Shown: piece by piece, positions 8,898-18,985 of the stretch | Layout: each line of letters begins with the position of its first letter | How positions within the stretch are numbered: position 1 is the first letter of the stretch | Assembly: GCF_006516955.1 (NCBI RefSeq) | Contig: NZ_VHLG01000002.1 | Span: forward strand, 62,001 to 126,000 | DNA: 64,000 nucleotides | Reading direction: 5' to 3' | Source: Martelella alba | Lineage (GTDB): Bacteria; Pseudomonadota; Alphaproteobacteria; Rhizobiales; Rhizobiaceae | Translations under genes and position numbers: made by a program | Notes under the pieces: model-generated | What the model was told of the DNA's origin: nothing | Seen by the model: only the letters and a program-made list of their open reading frames with translations | The model's database searches: none

Positions 8898-10160
8898 TCA
8901 GAGCCAGTCGGGAACCGAATCGAGCGCGATCAGCTCTTCATAGGTCGCGCGCGGACGGATGATATGGAAACGGTCGCCATTGACGAGCACTTCGGGCACC
9001 AGAAGGCGGGAATTGTAAGTGCCTGCCTGCACTGCGCCATAGGCGCCCGCTGTTCCGACCGCCAGAAGGTCACCCGGTTCGGGCCGCTCCAGATCGCGTC
9101 CCTGACCGAGGAAATCGCCGGTCTCACAGACCGGGCCGACAACATCGGCAACAATGCGCTCGGCCTTGGGACGCAGCGTCACCGGCCGGATATCATGCCA
9201 GGCTTCATAGAGGGTCGGACGGATGAGGTCATTCATCGCACCATCAGTGATGATGAAATTCTTGCCATCGGTTTCCTTCACATAGACGACCTCGGTGACG
9301 AAGATGCCGGCATTGCCGACGATCATGCGACCCGGCTCGGTCACGATGGTGCAATTAAGCCCCTCCAGCGCCTCCCGCACGACGCCGGCATAGGCGACCG
9401 GATCCGGCGGCGGTGCATTGTCGCCCTTATAGGGAATGCCGAGCCCGCCGCCGACATCCACATGATCGATCTCATGGCCATTGGCACGCAGCGTCTCAAC
9501 CAGCGATGCCAGGCGCTTGAAAGCGGCCTTGAAGGGCGCAAGATCAGTGATCTGGCTGCCGATATGCATATCGATACCGGAAATGCGGATGCCTTCCATC
9601 TTCGCGGCATTGGCATAGACCTCCTCGGCCCGGGCGAAGGGAATGCCGAACTTGTCGCCCTTCTTGCCGGTGGAAATCTTCGCATGGGTCCTGGCATCGA
9701 CATCGGGATTGATGCGGAAGGAGACAGGAGCGCGCTTGCCCAGCGCCTCGGCGCGCGCATTCAGCACCTCAAGCTCGGGCTCGCTTTCGACATTGAAGCA
9801 GGCAATGCCGGTCTTCAGCGCCAGATCAATCTCGCGCACCGTCTTGCCAACGCCGGAAAACATGATCTTCTGCGGCGGCACACCGGCGGCAAGCGCCCGG
9901 CGCAACTCGCCTTCGGAAACCACATCCATGCCGGCGCCAAGGCTGGCCAGCGTCTTCAGCACGGCCTGGTTGGAATTGGCCTTCATCGCATAGCAGACCA
10001 GTGCGTCCGTACCCTCAAAAGCCTTGGCAAAGACCTGATAGTGACGCGTCAGCGTGGCGGTGGAATAGACATAGAAAGGCGTGCCGACGGCATCGGCGAT
10101 CGCCGGGACAGCAACGTCCTCGGCATAAAGAACGCCATCAGAATAGTGAAAATGGTTCAC
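8898..10160 (-). CDS. lysA: Diaminopimelate decarboxylase
   Basis: Catalyses the last step of lysine biosynthesis, the PLP-dependent decarboxylation of meso-diaminopimelate to L-lysine. The 420-residue protein has the PLP lysine in CYAMKANSN, the HIGSQ motif, the GGGLGIPY glycine-rich phosphate-binding loop, and the CETGDFLGQ segment with the catalytic cysteine. Length fits the family. It follows lptM on the same strand after 17 bp, and argH is upstream of lptM, giving the conserved rhizobial order argH-lptM-lysA. Confidence 0.96.
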   Translation of the reverse strand: MNHFHYSDGVLYAEDVAVPAIADAVGTPFYVYSTATLTRHYQVFAKAFEGTDALVCYAMKANSNQAVLKTLASLGAGMDVVSEGELRRALAAGVPPQKIMFSGVGKTVREIDLALKTGIACFNVESEPELEVLNARAEALGKRAPVSFRINPDVDARTHAKISTGKKGDKFGIPFARAEEVYANAAKMEGIRISGIDMHIGSQITDLAPFKAAFKRLASLVETLRANGHEIDHVDVGGGLGIPYKGDNAPPPDPVAYAGVVREALEGLNCTIVTEPGRMIVGNAGIFVTEVVYVKETDGKNFIITDGAMNDLIRPTLYEAWHDIRPVTLRPKAERIVADVVGPVCETGDFLGQGRDLERPEPGDLLAVGTAGAYGAVQAGTYNSRLLVPEVLVNGDRFHIIRPRATYEELIALDSVPDWL

Positions 10161-10177
10161 CTTGGGACCCTGGATTT

Positions 10178-10456
10178 CTAGAGGAGCGAATCGAGGAAGA
10201 AGCTATTGCTATTGGCCGAACGTTTCAGAACCTCGGGCGTGACGTTGGTGCCGGAACCATCAAGAATGATTGGCTTGTTGCCTGGCGTCACCTGAACTTG
10301 CGGCTGGTCTTCATCAGCGGCCTGACGGGCAGCGTCACGCGCGGCCTGGGCCTCGGTTTTCGGCTGCGGCACCTCAAGAGGACCCTTTCGTCCGCAAGCG
10401 GTAAGCGCAACGGCGGCCAGCAACATGGCCAGAATGGCTGTGGTGGAAGTCTTCAT
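10178..10456 (-). CDS. lptM: Small lipoprotein LptM (YifL-like)
   Basis: A 92-residue lipoprotein. The signal peptide ends in a lipobox LTAC with the lipidated Cys21, directly followed by GRKGPLEVP, the hallmark CGxKGPL motif of LptM/YifL. In E. coli LptM promotes correct maturation of the LPS translocon LptD-LptE at the outer membrane. The C-terminal part is Ala/Gln-rich and then variable, as usual. It sits between argH and lysA in the same direction, a widely conserved position. Confidence 0.85.
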   Translation of the reverse strand: MKTSTTAILAMLLAAVALTACGRKGPLEVPQPKTEAQAARDAARQAADEDQPQVQVTPGNKPIILDGSGTNVTPEVLKRSANSNSFFLDSLL

Positions 10457-10555
10457 GATCGCCCTATAGCAGACTATGCCTTCTGATCTAGATCTGGTGA
10501 TAGCCGATTGAGGGCGGCTTGTGCACCCTCAATCGGCCCGAACGACCAAGCTTTA

Positions 10556-11962
10556 TCAGTTGCGCGCCTTCCACCAGGCAATCTGTTTCTTCACCTCCTC
10601 GGGCGCCGTGCCGCCGAAGCTCTTGCGCGAGGCGACCGAGGCCTCCACCGTCAGCACGTCGAAAATGCCTGCGGTGATTGCCGGATTGATTGCCTGCAGC
10701 TCTTCCAGCGACAGATCGGCAAGGTCACAGCCCTTCTGTTCGGCAAGCGCCACAGCATGGCCTGTTGCGTGATGGGCATCGCGGAAGGGAAGTCCTGCCT
10801 CGCGCACCAGCCAGTCGGCCAGATCCGTTGCCGTGGAAAAGCCGGAACCGGCGGCTTTTTTCATCGCCGCGGCATTGACGGTGAGATCGCCGATCATGCC
10901 GGTCATGGCGGCAATGGCGAGTTCGAGGCTGGCGGCTGCATCGAAGACCTGTTCCTTGTCTTCCTGCATATCCTTGGAATAGGCGAGCGGCAGGCCCTTC
11001 ATCACCGTCAGAAGCGCCACCAGCGAACCATTGATACGGCCGGTCTTGGCGCGCACCAGCTCGGCTGCATCCGGGTTCTTCTTCTGCGGCATGATCGATG
11101 AACCGGTGGAAAAACTGTCAGACAGGCGGACAAAATTGAACTGCGACGTCGACCAGATGACGATTTCCTCAGCCAGACGCGACAGATGCGTGCCGCAGAT
11201 TGAGGCCAGCGACAGGAATTCCAGCGCGAAATCGCGGTCGGAGACCGTATCGATGGAATTGCGGGTCGGGCCACCGGCAAAACCGAGCGCCTTGGCCGTC
11301 ATGTGGCGATCGATCGGAAAGCCGGTGCCGGCAAGGGCTGCGGCACCAATCGGGCTTTCATCAAGATGCTCGATGGCGTGACGCACGCGCGAACGGTCAC
11401 GGCCAAACATTTCCACATAGGCCATGCAGTGATGACCGAAAGTGACCGGCTGCGCCGTCTGCAGATGGGTAAAGCCCGGCATCACCGTTTCGGCATGTTC
11501 TTCCGCACGCTTGAGAAAAACGCCGATAAGGCGTGTCAGCGCGGCTTCGGTTTTCACCAGTTCCTTCTTGACCCAGAGGCGGAAATCCAGCGCGACCTGG
11601 TCATTGCGCGAACGCGCCGTATGCAGACGGCCGGCAGCCGATCCGATCATCTCGCGCAGGCGGCTTTCAATATTCATGTGAATATCTTCCAGCGCGCGGG
11701 AGAAAGTGAAGCTGCCCGCTTCGATCTCACGACGAATTGTCTGAAGACCGTCTACAATTGCCGACTTGTCGTCTTCCGAAATGATGCCTTTTGCGGCAAG
11801 CATGGTGGCATGCGCGATCGATCCGTCAATGTCCTCGTTATAGAGTGCCTTGTCGAAACCGATGGAGGCATTTATCTCCTCCATGATCGCATCGGGACCT
11901 GAGGCGAAACGCCCGCCCCACATCTGGTTGGAGGTCTTGTTGGAGGAATTGCCGTCAGCCAT
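10556..11962 (-). CDS. argH: Argininosuccinate lyase
   Basis: Last enzyme of arginine biosynthesis, cleaving argininosuccinate into arginine and fumarate. The 468-residue protein carries the fumarase/aspartase superfamily signature [11 protein letters not shown] and the HTARSRND motif. The start MADGNSSN is preferred: it lies just before the conserved MWGGRF segment, whereas the open frame extends 25 codons upstream into the divergent tlpA start region without family character. Only 23 bp separate the argH and tlpA start codons, so the two promoters must lie inside the neighbouring coding regions or overlap. Confidence 0.95.
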   Translation of the reverse strand: MADGNSSNKTSNQMWGGRFASGPDAIMEEINASIGFDKALYNEDIDGSIAHATMLAAKGIISEDDKSAIVDGLQTIRREIEAGSFTFSRALEDIHMNIESRLREMIGSAAGRLHTARSRNDQVALDFRLWVKKELVKTEAALTRLIGVFLKRAEEHAETVMPGFTHLQTAQPVTFGHHCMAYVEMFGRDRSRVRHAIEHLDESPIGAAALAGTGFPIDRHMTAKALGFAGGPTRNSIDTVSDRDFALEFLSLASICGTHLSRLAEEIVIWSTSQFNFVRLSDSFSTGSSIMPQKKNPDAAELVRAKTGRINGSLVALLTVMKGLPLAYSKDMQEDKEQVFDAAASLELAIAAMTGMIGDLTVNAAAMKKAAGSGFSTATDLADWLVREAGLPFRDAHHATGHAVALAEQKGCDLADLSLEELQAINPAITAGIFDVLTVEASVASRKSFGGTAPEEVKKQIAWWKARN

Positions 11963-11985
11963 GATGAGCCTATCTGGAGAATGAA

Positions 11986-12645
11986 ATGACGAAAAAAAGA
12001 CAAAAACTCCTCTCCGCCAGACTGGTGATGATCGCACTTGTTGCCGGACTTTTGGCCGGCGCTGTCGCGGTATACGTGAAAAACGCCTTCACTGGCAATG
12101 GTTCGGACCAAACTGCCAGCGCCGGACAGTGCGAGGGTGCGAAACAAACGGCTGAAAAACTGCGACCGCTTGCCACCGGCGAGGTTGCGGCCTTCGTTGT
12201 CGCGGACACCCCGAAACCGGTCGCCAATCTCGCATTCAACAAGGAAGGCGGCGATACCACGCTCTCAGCCTTCAGGGGCAAGACGGTGTTGCTCAATCTC
12301 TGGGCCACATGGTGCATTCCCTGCCGTGAGGAAATGCCGGCGCTTGATAGGCTGGAAAAAGAGCTCGGCAGCGATGACTTTCAGGTCGTCGCCGTCAACA
12401 TCGATACCGGCGGCGATGAAAAGCCTGTCCGTTTCATGGACGAGATCGGCATTCAGTCACTGGCCTTTTATCACGACCCGACGCTTACCGCTTTCAATAC
12501 GCTGAAGAAGGATGGCCTTGCCTTCGGCCTGCCCTCAACGGTGCTGATTGATGAAAATGGCTGCCTTCTGGGCTCGATGAGCGGGCCGGCGGAATGGGCA
12601 AGCGATGATGCCAAGGCGCTGATCAAGGGCGCCACCGGGTCCTGA
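11986..12645 (+). CDS. tlpA: TlpA-like thiol:disulfide interchange protein
   Basis: A 219-residue membrane-anchored thioredoxin-like protein. TlpA acts in the periplasm as a reductase in cytochrome oxidase and copper-centre assembly. One N-terminal membrane segment ([19 protein letters not shown]) is followed by a thioredoxin fold with the active site WCIPC and the cis-proline segment LPSTVLID. A Cys near the start of the periplasmic part (AGQCEGAK) also fits TlpA. It is divergent from argH, a common rhizobial arrangement. The gene is monocistronic, convergent with the pit gene downstream. Confidence 0.88.
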   Translation: MTKKRQKLLSARLVMIALVAGLLAGAVAVYVKNAFTGNGSDQTASAGQCEGAKQTAEKLRPLATGEVAAFVVADTPKPVANLAFNKEGGDTTLSAFRGKTVLLNLWATWCIPCREEMPALDRLEKELGSDDFQVVAVNIDTGGDEKPVRFMDEIGIQSLAFYHDPTLTAFNTLKKDGLAFGLPSTVLIDENGCLLGSMSGPAEWASDDAKALIKGATGS

Positions 12646-12689
12646 AATCCGGTGCCACCTTTGAAAGGGGCCGTAAATCTGGATGCGGC

Positions 12690-14165
12690 CTAAAAGCCAA
12701 TGGCTTTCAGAAGCAGAAAACAACCGGCGGAAAGCAGCGCGGCCGCTGGCACGGTAATCACCCATGCCGCGATGATGGTCATGAAATGCGAGCGCCGCAC
12801 CAGCTTGCGGCGCGCCCGCTCCTGATGCGGCATATCGGAGACCGGGCGGTCCCGATGGATCTGCTGCGCGCGCCGCTCCATATACCACTCGCGAAAGAAG
12901 CCAACGCCAAACACGCCGCCAACGGCGATATGCGTCGAGCTGACCGGCAGACCAAGCCATGAGGCTGCTATCACCGTGACGGCGGCGGAAAGCGCAACGC
13001 AATAGGCGCGCATGGGGTTAAGCTTGGTGATCTGATTGCCAACCATGCCGATCAGCTTCGGGCCGAACAGGACCAGACCGAACGAGATCCCCAGCGCGCC
13101 GATCAGCATCACCCAGAGCGGGATTGCGACCTGCCCGGTCACTTCGGATGTCTCATGCACGGAAGCGATTGCCGCGAGCGGTCCCACCGCATTGGCGACA
13201 TCATTGGCGCCATGAGCAAAGGATAACAGCCCGGCCGAGATCACCAGCGGCAGGCGGAACAGGACTTTCAGCGACGCCTTGCGGTTTTCCAGCCCGCGGG
13301 ACTGACGCCTGATGAAAGGCACAGAGACGAGCCCCAGAATAATCCCCGCGGCGATGCCGATCACAACGGCATGGGAGAGATCAATCGCGATCACCTTTTT
13401 CAGGCCCTTCAGGGCCAGATAGGTGGCGAAGGCGGCGCTCATAATGCCGATAAGAACCGGCACCCAGGTTCGCGCAGCGGCAAGCTTGTCATCAACATAC
13501 ATGATCCGCCATTTGATGAAGGCAAGCATGCCGGCGGCGAAAATACCGCCCAGCAATGGCGAAATAACCCAGCTGGCGGCAATGCTGCCCATGGTCGGCC
13601 AGTTGACCGTCCCAAACCCGGCAGCGACGATGCCCGCCCCCATGACACCGCCAACGACAGCATGTGTCGTTGAGACCGGCGCGCCGATCCATGTGGCAAT
13701 ATTCACCCATATCGATGCAGCAAGCAGCGCTGCCATCATCGCGCGCACAAAGATCGCCGAACTTGAGAGCGCCTGTGGATCGACAATACCTTTCGAGATG
13801 GTCGAGACCACATCGCCACCGGCAAGCAGGGCGCCCGCACTTTCGCACACCGCCGCAATGGCGATAGCACCGAGCATGGAGAGCGCCTTTGCCCCGACGG
13901 CTGGTCCCATATTGTTGGCAACGTCATTGGCACCGATATTCAGTGCCATATAAGCGCCAAAGGCTGACGCCACGATCACGGCAAGTCCCTGCGGTGCACC
14001 GCCGGCAAACAAGGCTGCGGCTACAGCGGCAAGCGAAACAAATACCAGGCTGATGCCAACCCCGACCAGAGGGCGGGAAGTATGCATGGAAGCCTGTTCC
14101 AGACGCGAAAGCCGGTTGAGGTCTTTGTCAAGCGTCTTCCACTGCCGGGTGGCGTCATCAGTCAA
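12690..14165 (-). CDS. pit: PiT family inorganic phosphate transporter
   Basis: A low-affinity phosphate permease of the PiT family that imports metal-phosphate with protons across the inner membrane. The 491-residue protein shows the two inverted-repeat signatures of the family, GANDVANNMGPAVG (N-terminal half) and GANDVANAVGPLAA (C-terminal half), with about ten hydrophobic segments and a central cytoplasmic loop. A hydrophilic N-terminal extension of about 30 residues precedes the first segment. The usual DUF47 partner gene is not adjacent; a Nudix gene lies 54 bp upstream on the same strand. Confidence 0.92.
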   Translation of the reverse strand: MTDDATRQWKTLDKDLNRLSRLEQASMHTSRPLVGVGISLVFVSLAAVAAALFAGGAPQGLAVIVASAFGAYMALNIGANDVANNMGPAVGAKALSMLGAIAIAAVCESAGALLAGGDVVSTISKGIVDPQALSSSAIFVRAMMAALLAASIWVNIATWIGAPVSTTHAVVGGVMGAGIVAAGFGTVNWPTMGSIAASWVISPLLGGIFAAGMLAFIKWRIMYVDDKLAAARTWVPVLIGIMSAAFATYLALKGLKKVIAIDLSHAVVIGIAAGIILGLVSVPFIRRQSRGLENRKASLKVLFRLPLVISAGLLSFAHGANDVANAVGPLAAIASVHETSEVTGQVAIPLWVMLIGALGISFGLVLFGPKLIGMVGNQITKLNPMRAYCVALSAAVTVIAASWLGLPVSSTHIAVGGVFGVGFFREWYMERRAQQIHRDRPVSDMPHQERARRKLVRRSHFMTIIAAWVITVPAAALLSAGCFLLLKAIGF

Positions 14166-14219
14166 TGTGATTTTCCTTGAAATCCTGCAGCCTTCCCGGC
14201 CGTTGCGCCAGCTTTTGTA

Positions 14220-14693
14220 CTACCGCGCTTTTTCAAGCAGTGCGGAAAGATCCATCAGGATCGCCTTAAGCTGTTCCTCGTCCACGGCTTCAGCCGCAGC
14301 TTCGGGTTTCATCCATTGCCGTTTCCGCTGATCCATTTCCGGAAAGTTGTCAAGCAACTTCTCGACCTCGATGGCGTAGACATCGACGATGGTCGGAACA
14401 GGCAGCCCGCCATCAACGATCTTCTTGTAACGATAACTGCCGATACGGACCGGCGCGCCGCCACGCGGTTTCACACCAGCTTCTTCCCAGGCTTCCTGCA
14501 ATGCCGTGCCGCCGCCATCAGTGCCATAAATGGGCCAGCCTTTCGGAATGATCCAGCGTTTGGTCGTGCGCGAGGTGATCAGCAAAACCTCTGGCCCGTT
14601 TTCTTCCATGCGGTAACACAGGGCGGCGATCTGCACGCGTGCAGGCCGGCCGAGCAGCGGGGCAAGATAGCTGTTCCAGATCCAAGAAAACAT
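14220..14693 (-). CDS. Nudix hydrolase (diphosphoinositol polyphosphatase-like)
   Basis: A 157-residue Nudix hydrolase, a class that cleaves nucleoside-diphosphate-linked compounds. The RWIIPKGWP approach and the ALQEAWEEAGV part of the Nudix box are clear, although the REUXEE core has QE where RE is usual. The KGWP signature and sequence are reminiscent of the DIPP-type bacterial Nudix proteins. The start MFSWIWNSYL was chosen because the upstream 46 codons are low-complexity and Leu/Arg-rich. It precedes the pit gene in the same direction. Substrate is not known. Confidence 0.8.
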   Translation of the reverse strand: MFSWIWNSYLAPLLGRPARVQIAALCYRMEENGPEVLLITSRTTKRWIIPKGWPIYGTDGGGTALQEAWEEAGVKPRGGAPVRIGSYRYKKIVDGGLPVPTIVDVYAIEVEKLLDNFPEMDQRKRQWMKPEAAAEAVDEEQLKAILMDLSALLEKAR

Positions 14694-14827
14694 CAACAAA
14701 CCATTCAGGAGCGGGTCAATAACCCGCTGTCTAATCAAAAACAGGCACAAGCTCAAGCAGGCACGGGCAAAACAGACCAGCGGCAAGCGTGGATCGGCAG
14801 AGATACCGGCCTGCCCATGACCACAGT

Positions 14828-17017
14828 TCAAGAAATTATTGCTGGTCCCGGCGGGAGGCGGTCAACCTCGTGGCGCGGCAGCGGGCGCGAATAAAGAAAA
14901 CCCTGCAGATCGTCGCAGCCGATCTGCGTCAGCCCTTCATCCTGCAATGGCGTTTCCACCCCTTCCGCCGTTGTCTTCAGGCCCTTGGCATGAGCCAGAT
15001 CGACAATGGCCCGCACGATCGCCTCGTCATCGCCGCCTTGTCCCAGACCACGGACAAAGCTTCTGTCGATCTTGATGCGATTGACATTGAGGCTTTGCAG
15101 GCGGCTAAGCGAGGAAAAGCCGGTTCCGAAATCATCAATTGCGATCCTGATCCCCGCCTCGCGCAGGCTTTTGAGATTTTCCACGGCGGCATCGGTTTCG
15201 CCGGTGGCCGTCGTCTCGGTGATTTCCAGCTCGAGCCGCTCCGGCAAGAGCCCTGTTTCAGCAAGGACCGCATGAACCCTGCCCGCATAGTCCGGATTAT
15301 TCAGTTCAATGCCGGAAACATTGACGGCGATGGTCATCGCCGGCCAGTTCACGGCCGCCCTGCAGGCCTCTTTCAGCACGCGCTGCCCGAGCGCCTCGAT
15401 CAGTCCGGTCTCCTCCGCCACCGGAATGAAAAGCTCAGGCGAAATCATGCCGCGCTCGGGATGTTTCCAGCGCAGCAGCGCCTCATAACCGATCGTGCAC
15501 CGTGATTGCGCCGATCGGATCGGCTGGTAGTGTACCTGAAGTTGATCATCGCCCAGCATGGCCAGCCGCAGATCCGCCTCGGTCTGGCGGCGCTGTTCGA
15601 TCGTATGATCCATATCATCGGAGAAGAAGGAATAGCGGCCGCGGCCGGTGGTCTTGGAATAGTAGAGCGCGACATCCGCCTTTCTCAGCAGGGTCACGCG
15701 GTCGACGCCATCGACGGGTGCAAGCGCCGCACCGATACTGACGCCGACAAACACCGTATTGCCATCGATCTCGAAAGGCCTTCGCGCCGCATCCACCATC
15801 TTCTCACACAGGCGGTTGATCTCCTCGATATCGCCCCTGAGCATGATGGTGAATTCATCGCCGCCAATCCGCGCGATGACATCGCCCGGGCGGACGATTG
15901 CCTGCAGCCGCTGGCTGAATTCGCGGATCAGCGCATCGCCCATCGGATGGCCGAGCGTGTCATTGACCTGCTTGAAGCGGTCGAGATCCAGATAGACCAG
16001 TGCGATCGGCTGCACCCGCCGCATCGAAAGCGCCAGATCAACCTCATTGTTGAAATGCAGCCGGTTGGGAAGCCCGGTCAGGGGATCATGCAAGGCGAGG
16101 TAGCGGATCTGCTCTTCGCTCTCCTTGAGTTCCTCCGCCCGGCGACGATGGAAAATGAGGAACACCGCGATCATGATGAGCGCCAGCAGGAACACCGCCA
16201 CCAGAACCGGCACAACGCTCGCCATCACAGCCGAACCGGGCCTGTAGGGATGCCAGACCAGATAGCCGATCGTCTTCCCTTCCGCCGATTTCAGCGGCTG
16301 ATTGGATTCGGCCGATTTGCTGCTCGGTGTCCAGGAAAAACGAAGATCGGCGAACATATAGTCGTTCTGCAACTCATCGATCAGCGAGCCATCGAGAAAG
16401 CGAACGGCGACGTGGAAATATTCGCTTCCCGGCGCCTGGGTGATTTCGCCGGTATCCGAGACAATCGGCTTGACGCTGACGATGGCCGGATGTTTGCGCA
16501 CCACCACCAGATCCGAGACGCCCGGGCTCAGCACCGTATCACTGACCTGGCTGTCATCGCCGGCGCGCATCTTCTCACGCAGGGCCTTTACCAGCGGCGC
16601 GACATTGTCTGCGATATCAAAATAGACCGCAGGATCGGCCATGGCACCATTCGTGAAGGCAAAGATCGGCCTGTCTGCAGGGTCCAGCACATAGGCGCCG
16701 TCAATGCCGAAATAGTCATGCATCCACTGGCCGAGATTGCTGTTGAGCCAGTCGCGGTCACCGGCGCGCGCCTGTTCGACAGAATCATCCCAGACCGTTG
16801 CGCTTTCCTGATCATGAGCGGTCTCGGTCTGCAGCTTGGAAACCACGAGTTCAACCAGCCGCGCCTGCCGGTCAAGGGAAATCCGGTCGGTTTGCTGGCT
16901 GGACCAGACCAGAAGCGCTAGAACGCCGACCCCGATCGCCAGTGTCACAATCAAGGCCGGAAGCGCACGCGTCAGCAGAAAACGTGACAGGCTGGAAGTC
17001 TCTATTTGCTTGGTCAT
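14828..17017 (-). CDS. Membrane GGDEF-EAL protein with CHASE4-like sensor
   Basis: A 729-residue cyclic-di-GMP protein. It has an N-terminal membrane helix (about 17-36), a periplasmic sensor region of ~220 residues resembling CHASE4 (DDSVEQ, FGIDGAYVLD), a second membrane helix (about 268-290), then GGDEF and EAL domains. The diguanylate cyclase site is intact (RIGGDEF), and the phosphodiesterase site keeps EAL (GYEALLRW) plus DDFGTGFSS and the catalytic Glu in TTAEGVET, so both activities are possible. The signal sensed is unknown. The gene is followed closely by the Nudix gene promoter region. Confidence 0.92.
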   Translation of the reverse strand: MTKQIETSSLSRFLLTRALPALIVTLAIGVGVLALLVWSSQQTDRISLDRQARLVELVVSKLQTETAHDQESATVWDDSVEQARAGDRDWLNSNLGQWMHDYFGIDGAYVLDPADRPIFAFTNGAMADPAVYFDIADNVAPLVKALREKMRAGDDSQVSDTVLSPGVSDLVVVRKHPAIVSVKPIVSDTGEITQAPGSEYFHVAVRFLDGSLIDELQNDYMFADLRFSWTPSSKSAESNQPLKSAEGKTIGYLVWHPYRPGSAVMASVVPVLVAVFLLALIMIAVFLIFHRRRAEELKESEEQIRYLALHDPLTGLPNRLHFNNEVDLALSMRRVQPIALVYLDLDRFKQVNDTLGHPMGDALIREFSQRLQAIVRPGDVIARIGGDEFTIMLRGDIEEINRLCEKMVDAARRPFEIDGNTVFVGVSIGAALAPVDGVDRVTLLRKADVALYYSKTTGRGRYSFFSDDMDHTIEQRRQTEADLRLAMLGDDQLQVHYQPIRSAQSRCTIGYEALLRWKHPERGMISPELFIPVAEETGLIEALGQRVLKEACRAAVNWPAMTIAVNVSGIELNNPDYAGRVHAVLAETGLLPERLELEITETTATGETDAAVENLKSLREAGIRIAIDDFGTGFSSLSRLQSLNVNRIKIDRSFVRGLGQGGDDEAIVRAIVDLAHAKGLKTTAEGVETPLQDEGLTQIGCDDLQGFLYSRPLPRHEVDRLPPGPAIIS

Positions 17018-17388
17018 TCAAAGGCCCGGAAAGTGCTAATATAAGACCGAATATGGGCAAATAGGCATCTGAGGCAAGAAAATACTGCCTTCCCTCAGCC
17101 GTGGCGGGACACCATGATGATGGCGCCAGTTGCGCCCGAACAAACCACATCCTCCAAATCAGGCAGGGAAACCGCGGCAAATGCGCGACTTTTGCCACAT
17201 TCGCCCACGCTGCGCCTTGCTTACCGGCGGCTTCACATCTATTAACTTTTATCAATGAACCACGGACCCGGTGAAAATCCGGGTGGCTCTTCCGGCCGCC
17301 GATCCGCCGGACAACCTCTTTAATTTTGAAAATTCGCGACCCCGAACACGCCCTTCCCGTGCCCGGATGTCGATGATTTTGAGACAAG
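17018..17388. other. Divergent intergenic region between GGDEF-EAL and SulP genes
   Basis: It holds the promoters for both divergent genes. I can see one small hairpin-forming repeat (ACCCGG/CCGGGT, 17266-17284) and an AT-rich stretch (TATTAACTTTTATCAATG) before it, but no motif I can assign to a known regulator and no convincing small gene. Confidence 0.5.
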
Positions 17389-18891
17389 ATGGCTACAAAC
17401 ACATTTTCGCTTACCCGTTACCGCCAGGAATGGTTCGGAAATCCGCGCGCCGATATCCTCTCCGGCCTCGTCGTGGCGATGGCGCTGATCCCCGAGGCAA
17501 TCGCCTTTTCCATCATTGCCGGCGTTGATCCGAAGGTCGGGCTGTTCGCCTCCTTCTCGATTGCCGTCATCATTGCCTTTGTCGGCGGCAGGCCGGGCAT
17601 GATTTCGGCCGCGACCGCTGCCACAGCCGTGCTGATGACGCCGCTGGTTGCCGATCACGGGCTGGAATATCTGCTGGCCGCTACAGTTCTGGCCGGTGTG
17701 CTGCAGGTGATTTTCGGCATTCTCCGCCTTGGTTCACTGATGCGTTTCGTGTCGAAATCGGTGATGACCGGCTTCGTCAACGCGCTGGCGATCCTGATTT
17801 TCATGGCGCAGCTGCCGCAGCTGATCCATGTTCCGTGGCTGACCTATCCGCTGATTGCGGCCGCACTCGCCATCATCTATCTGCTGCCCTATGTCACCCG
17901 CGCCGTACCCTCGCCGCTGGTCGCCATCATCGTCATCACGGCGCTGTCGATGATCTTCGGCTTCAATGTCAACCATGTCGGCGACATGGGGGCACTGCCC
18001 GACAGCTTCCCGTCCTTCCACCTGCCGGCCGTGCCCTTCACGCTGGAAACGCTGAAGATCATCCTGCCCTATTCGCTGGCCGTAGCCCTGGTCGGGTTGA
18101 TGGAAAGCCTGATGACGGCGCAGCTGATCGATGATCTCACCGATACGCGCTCCAACAAGAACCGCGAATGCGTTGGCCAGGGCGTTGCCAATTTCGCCAC
18201 CGGCTTTATCGGCGCCATGGCCGGCTGCGCCATGATCGGCCAGTCGATGATCAACGTGAAATCAGGCGGCCGCGGGCGGCTGTCCACCTTCGTTGCCGGC
18301 CTTGTCCTCCTGATCCTCGTTGTCGTGCTCGACAAATGGGTCAGCCAGATCCCGATGCCGGCGCTGGTTGCGGTCATGATCATGGTTTCGATCGGCACCT
18401 TTTCCTGGTCCTCGATCAAGAACCTGAAGCACCATCCGCGCTCGTCCTCCATTGTCATGCTGGCGGTGGTTGCCGTCGTCGTTGCGACCCATAATCTGGC
18501 ACTCGGCGTTCTGACCGGCGTGCTTCTGTCGGGCATTTTCTTTGCTGCAAAGATCGCCCGGCTGTTCTCCGTCACCTCGACGCTGTCCGAAGATCAGACG
18601 GTCAGGACCTATAATATCCATGGACAGCTGTTCTTCGCTTCGGTGGAACGCTTCAACGCTTCCTTCGATTTCAAGGAGGCACTGGAAAAGGTCGTTATCG
18701 ATGTCTCCCGCGCGCATATTTGGGATATATCAAGCGTCTCCGCGCTGGACATGGTAGTGTTGAAATTCAGGCGTGAAGGCGCCGACGTGGAGGTCATCGG
18801 CCTCAACGAAGCGAGCGCCACGATCGTCGACAAGCTGGCCGTGCACGACAAGCCGGATGCGCTTGAGCGCTCGCTCGACCAGGGCCACTGA
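17389..18891 (+). CDS. SulP family anion transporter with STAS domain
   Basis: A 500-residue SulP permease (sulfate, bicarbonate or dicarboxylate transport). The transmembrane core begins with the SulP motif [16 protein letters not shown], contains the [12 protein letters not shown] and [19 protein letters not shown] segments, and has roughly 11-12 hydrophobic helices. A C-terminal STAS domain follows (about residues 400-500), with the [16 protein letters not shown] signature. It stays short of the eukaryotic length, as usual for bacteria. The transported anion cannot be told from sequence; the downstream universal stress gene suggests a stress-linked role. Confidence 0.9.
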   Translation: MATNTFSLTRYRQEWFGNPRADILSGLVVAMALIPEAIAFSIIAGVDPKVGLFASFSIAVIIAFVGGRPGMISAATAATAVLMTPLVADHGLEYLLAATVLAGVLQVIFGILRLGSLMRFVSKSVMTGFVNALAILIFMAQLPQLIHVPWLTYPLIAAALAIIYLLPYVTRAVPSPLVAIIVITALSMIFGFNVNHVGDMGALPDSFPSFHLPAVPFTLETLKIILPYSLAVALVGLMESLMTAQLIDDLTDTRSNKNRECVGQGVANFATGFIGAMAGCAMIGQSMINVKSGGRGRLSTFVAGLVLLILVVVLDKWVSQIPMPALVAVMIMVSIGTFSWSSIKNLKHHPRSSSIVMLAVVAVVVATHNLALGVLTGVLLSGIFFAAKIARLFSVTSTLSEDQTVRTYNIHGQLFFASVERFNASFDFKEALEKVVIDVSRAHIWDISSVSALDMVVLKFRREGADVEVIGLNEASATIVDKLAVHDKPDALERSLDQGH

Positions 18892-18906
18892 GGCGCCCCG
18901 CGCGTG

Positions 18907-18920
18907 GGAGATATCTCCCG
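18907..18920 (+). other. Palindrome between SulP and Usp genes
   Basis: A perfect 14-base palindrome, GGGAGATATCTCCC, flanked by CGCG on both sides, lies just after the SulP stop. A second GC-rich repeat (GGCCGG twice) follows before the Usp start. In RNA this would form a stable hairpin between the two cistrons, which could attenuate or stabilise the message. No T-run follows, so it is not a standard intrinsic terminator. Confidence 0.4.
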
Positions 18921-18985
18921 CGCGTTCCGGCCAGGTTCAACACTTTAAAAAGGCCGGCACCCAAGGCCGGCCAGAGGGGAAACCC

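Noticed and set aside
15506-16921. 471-codon open frame opposite the GGDEF-EAL gene
   Set aside because: The minus strand encodes intact GGDEF, EAL and sensor domains, so the plus frame is a shadow.
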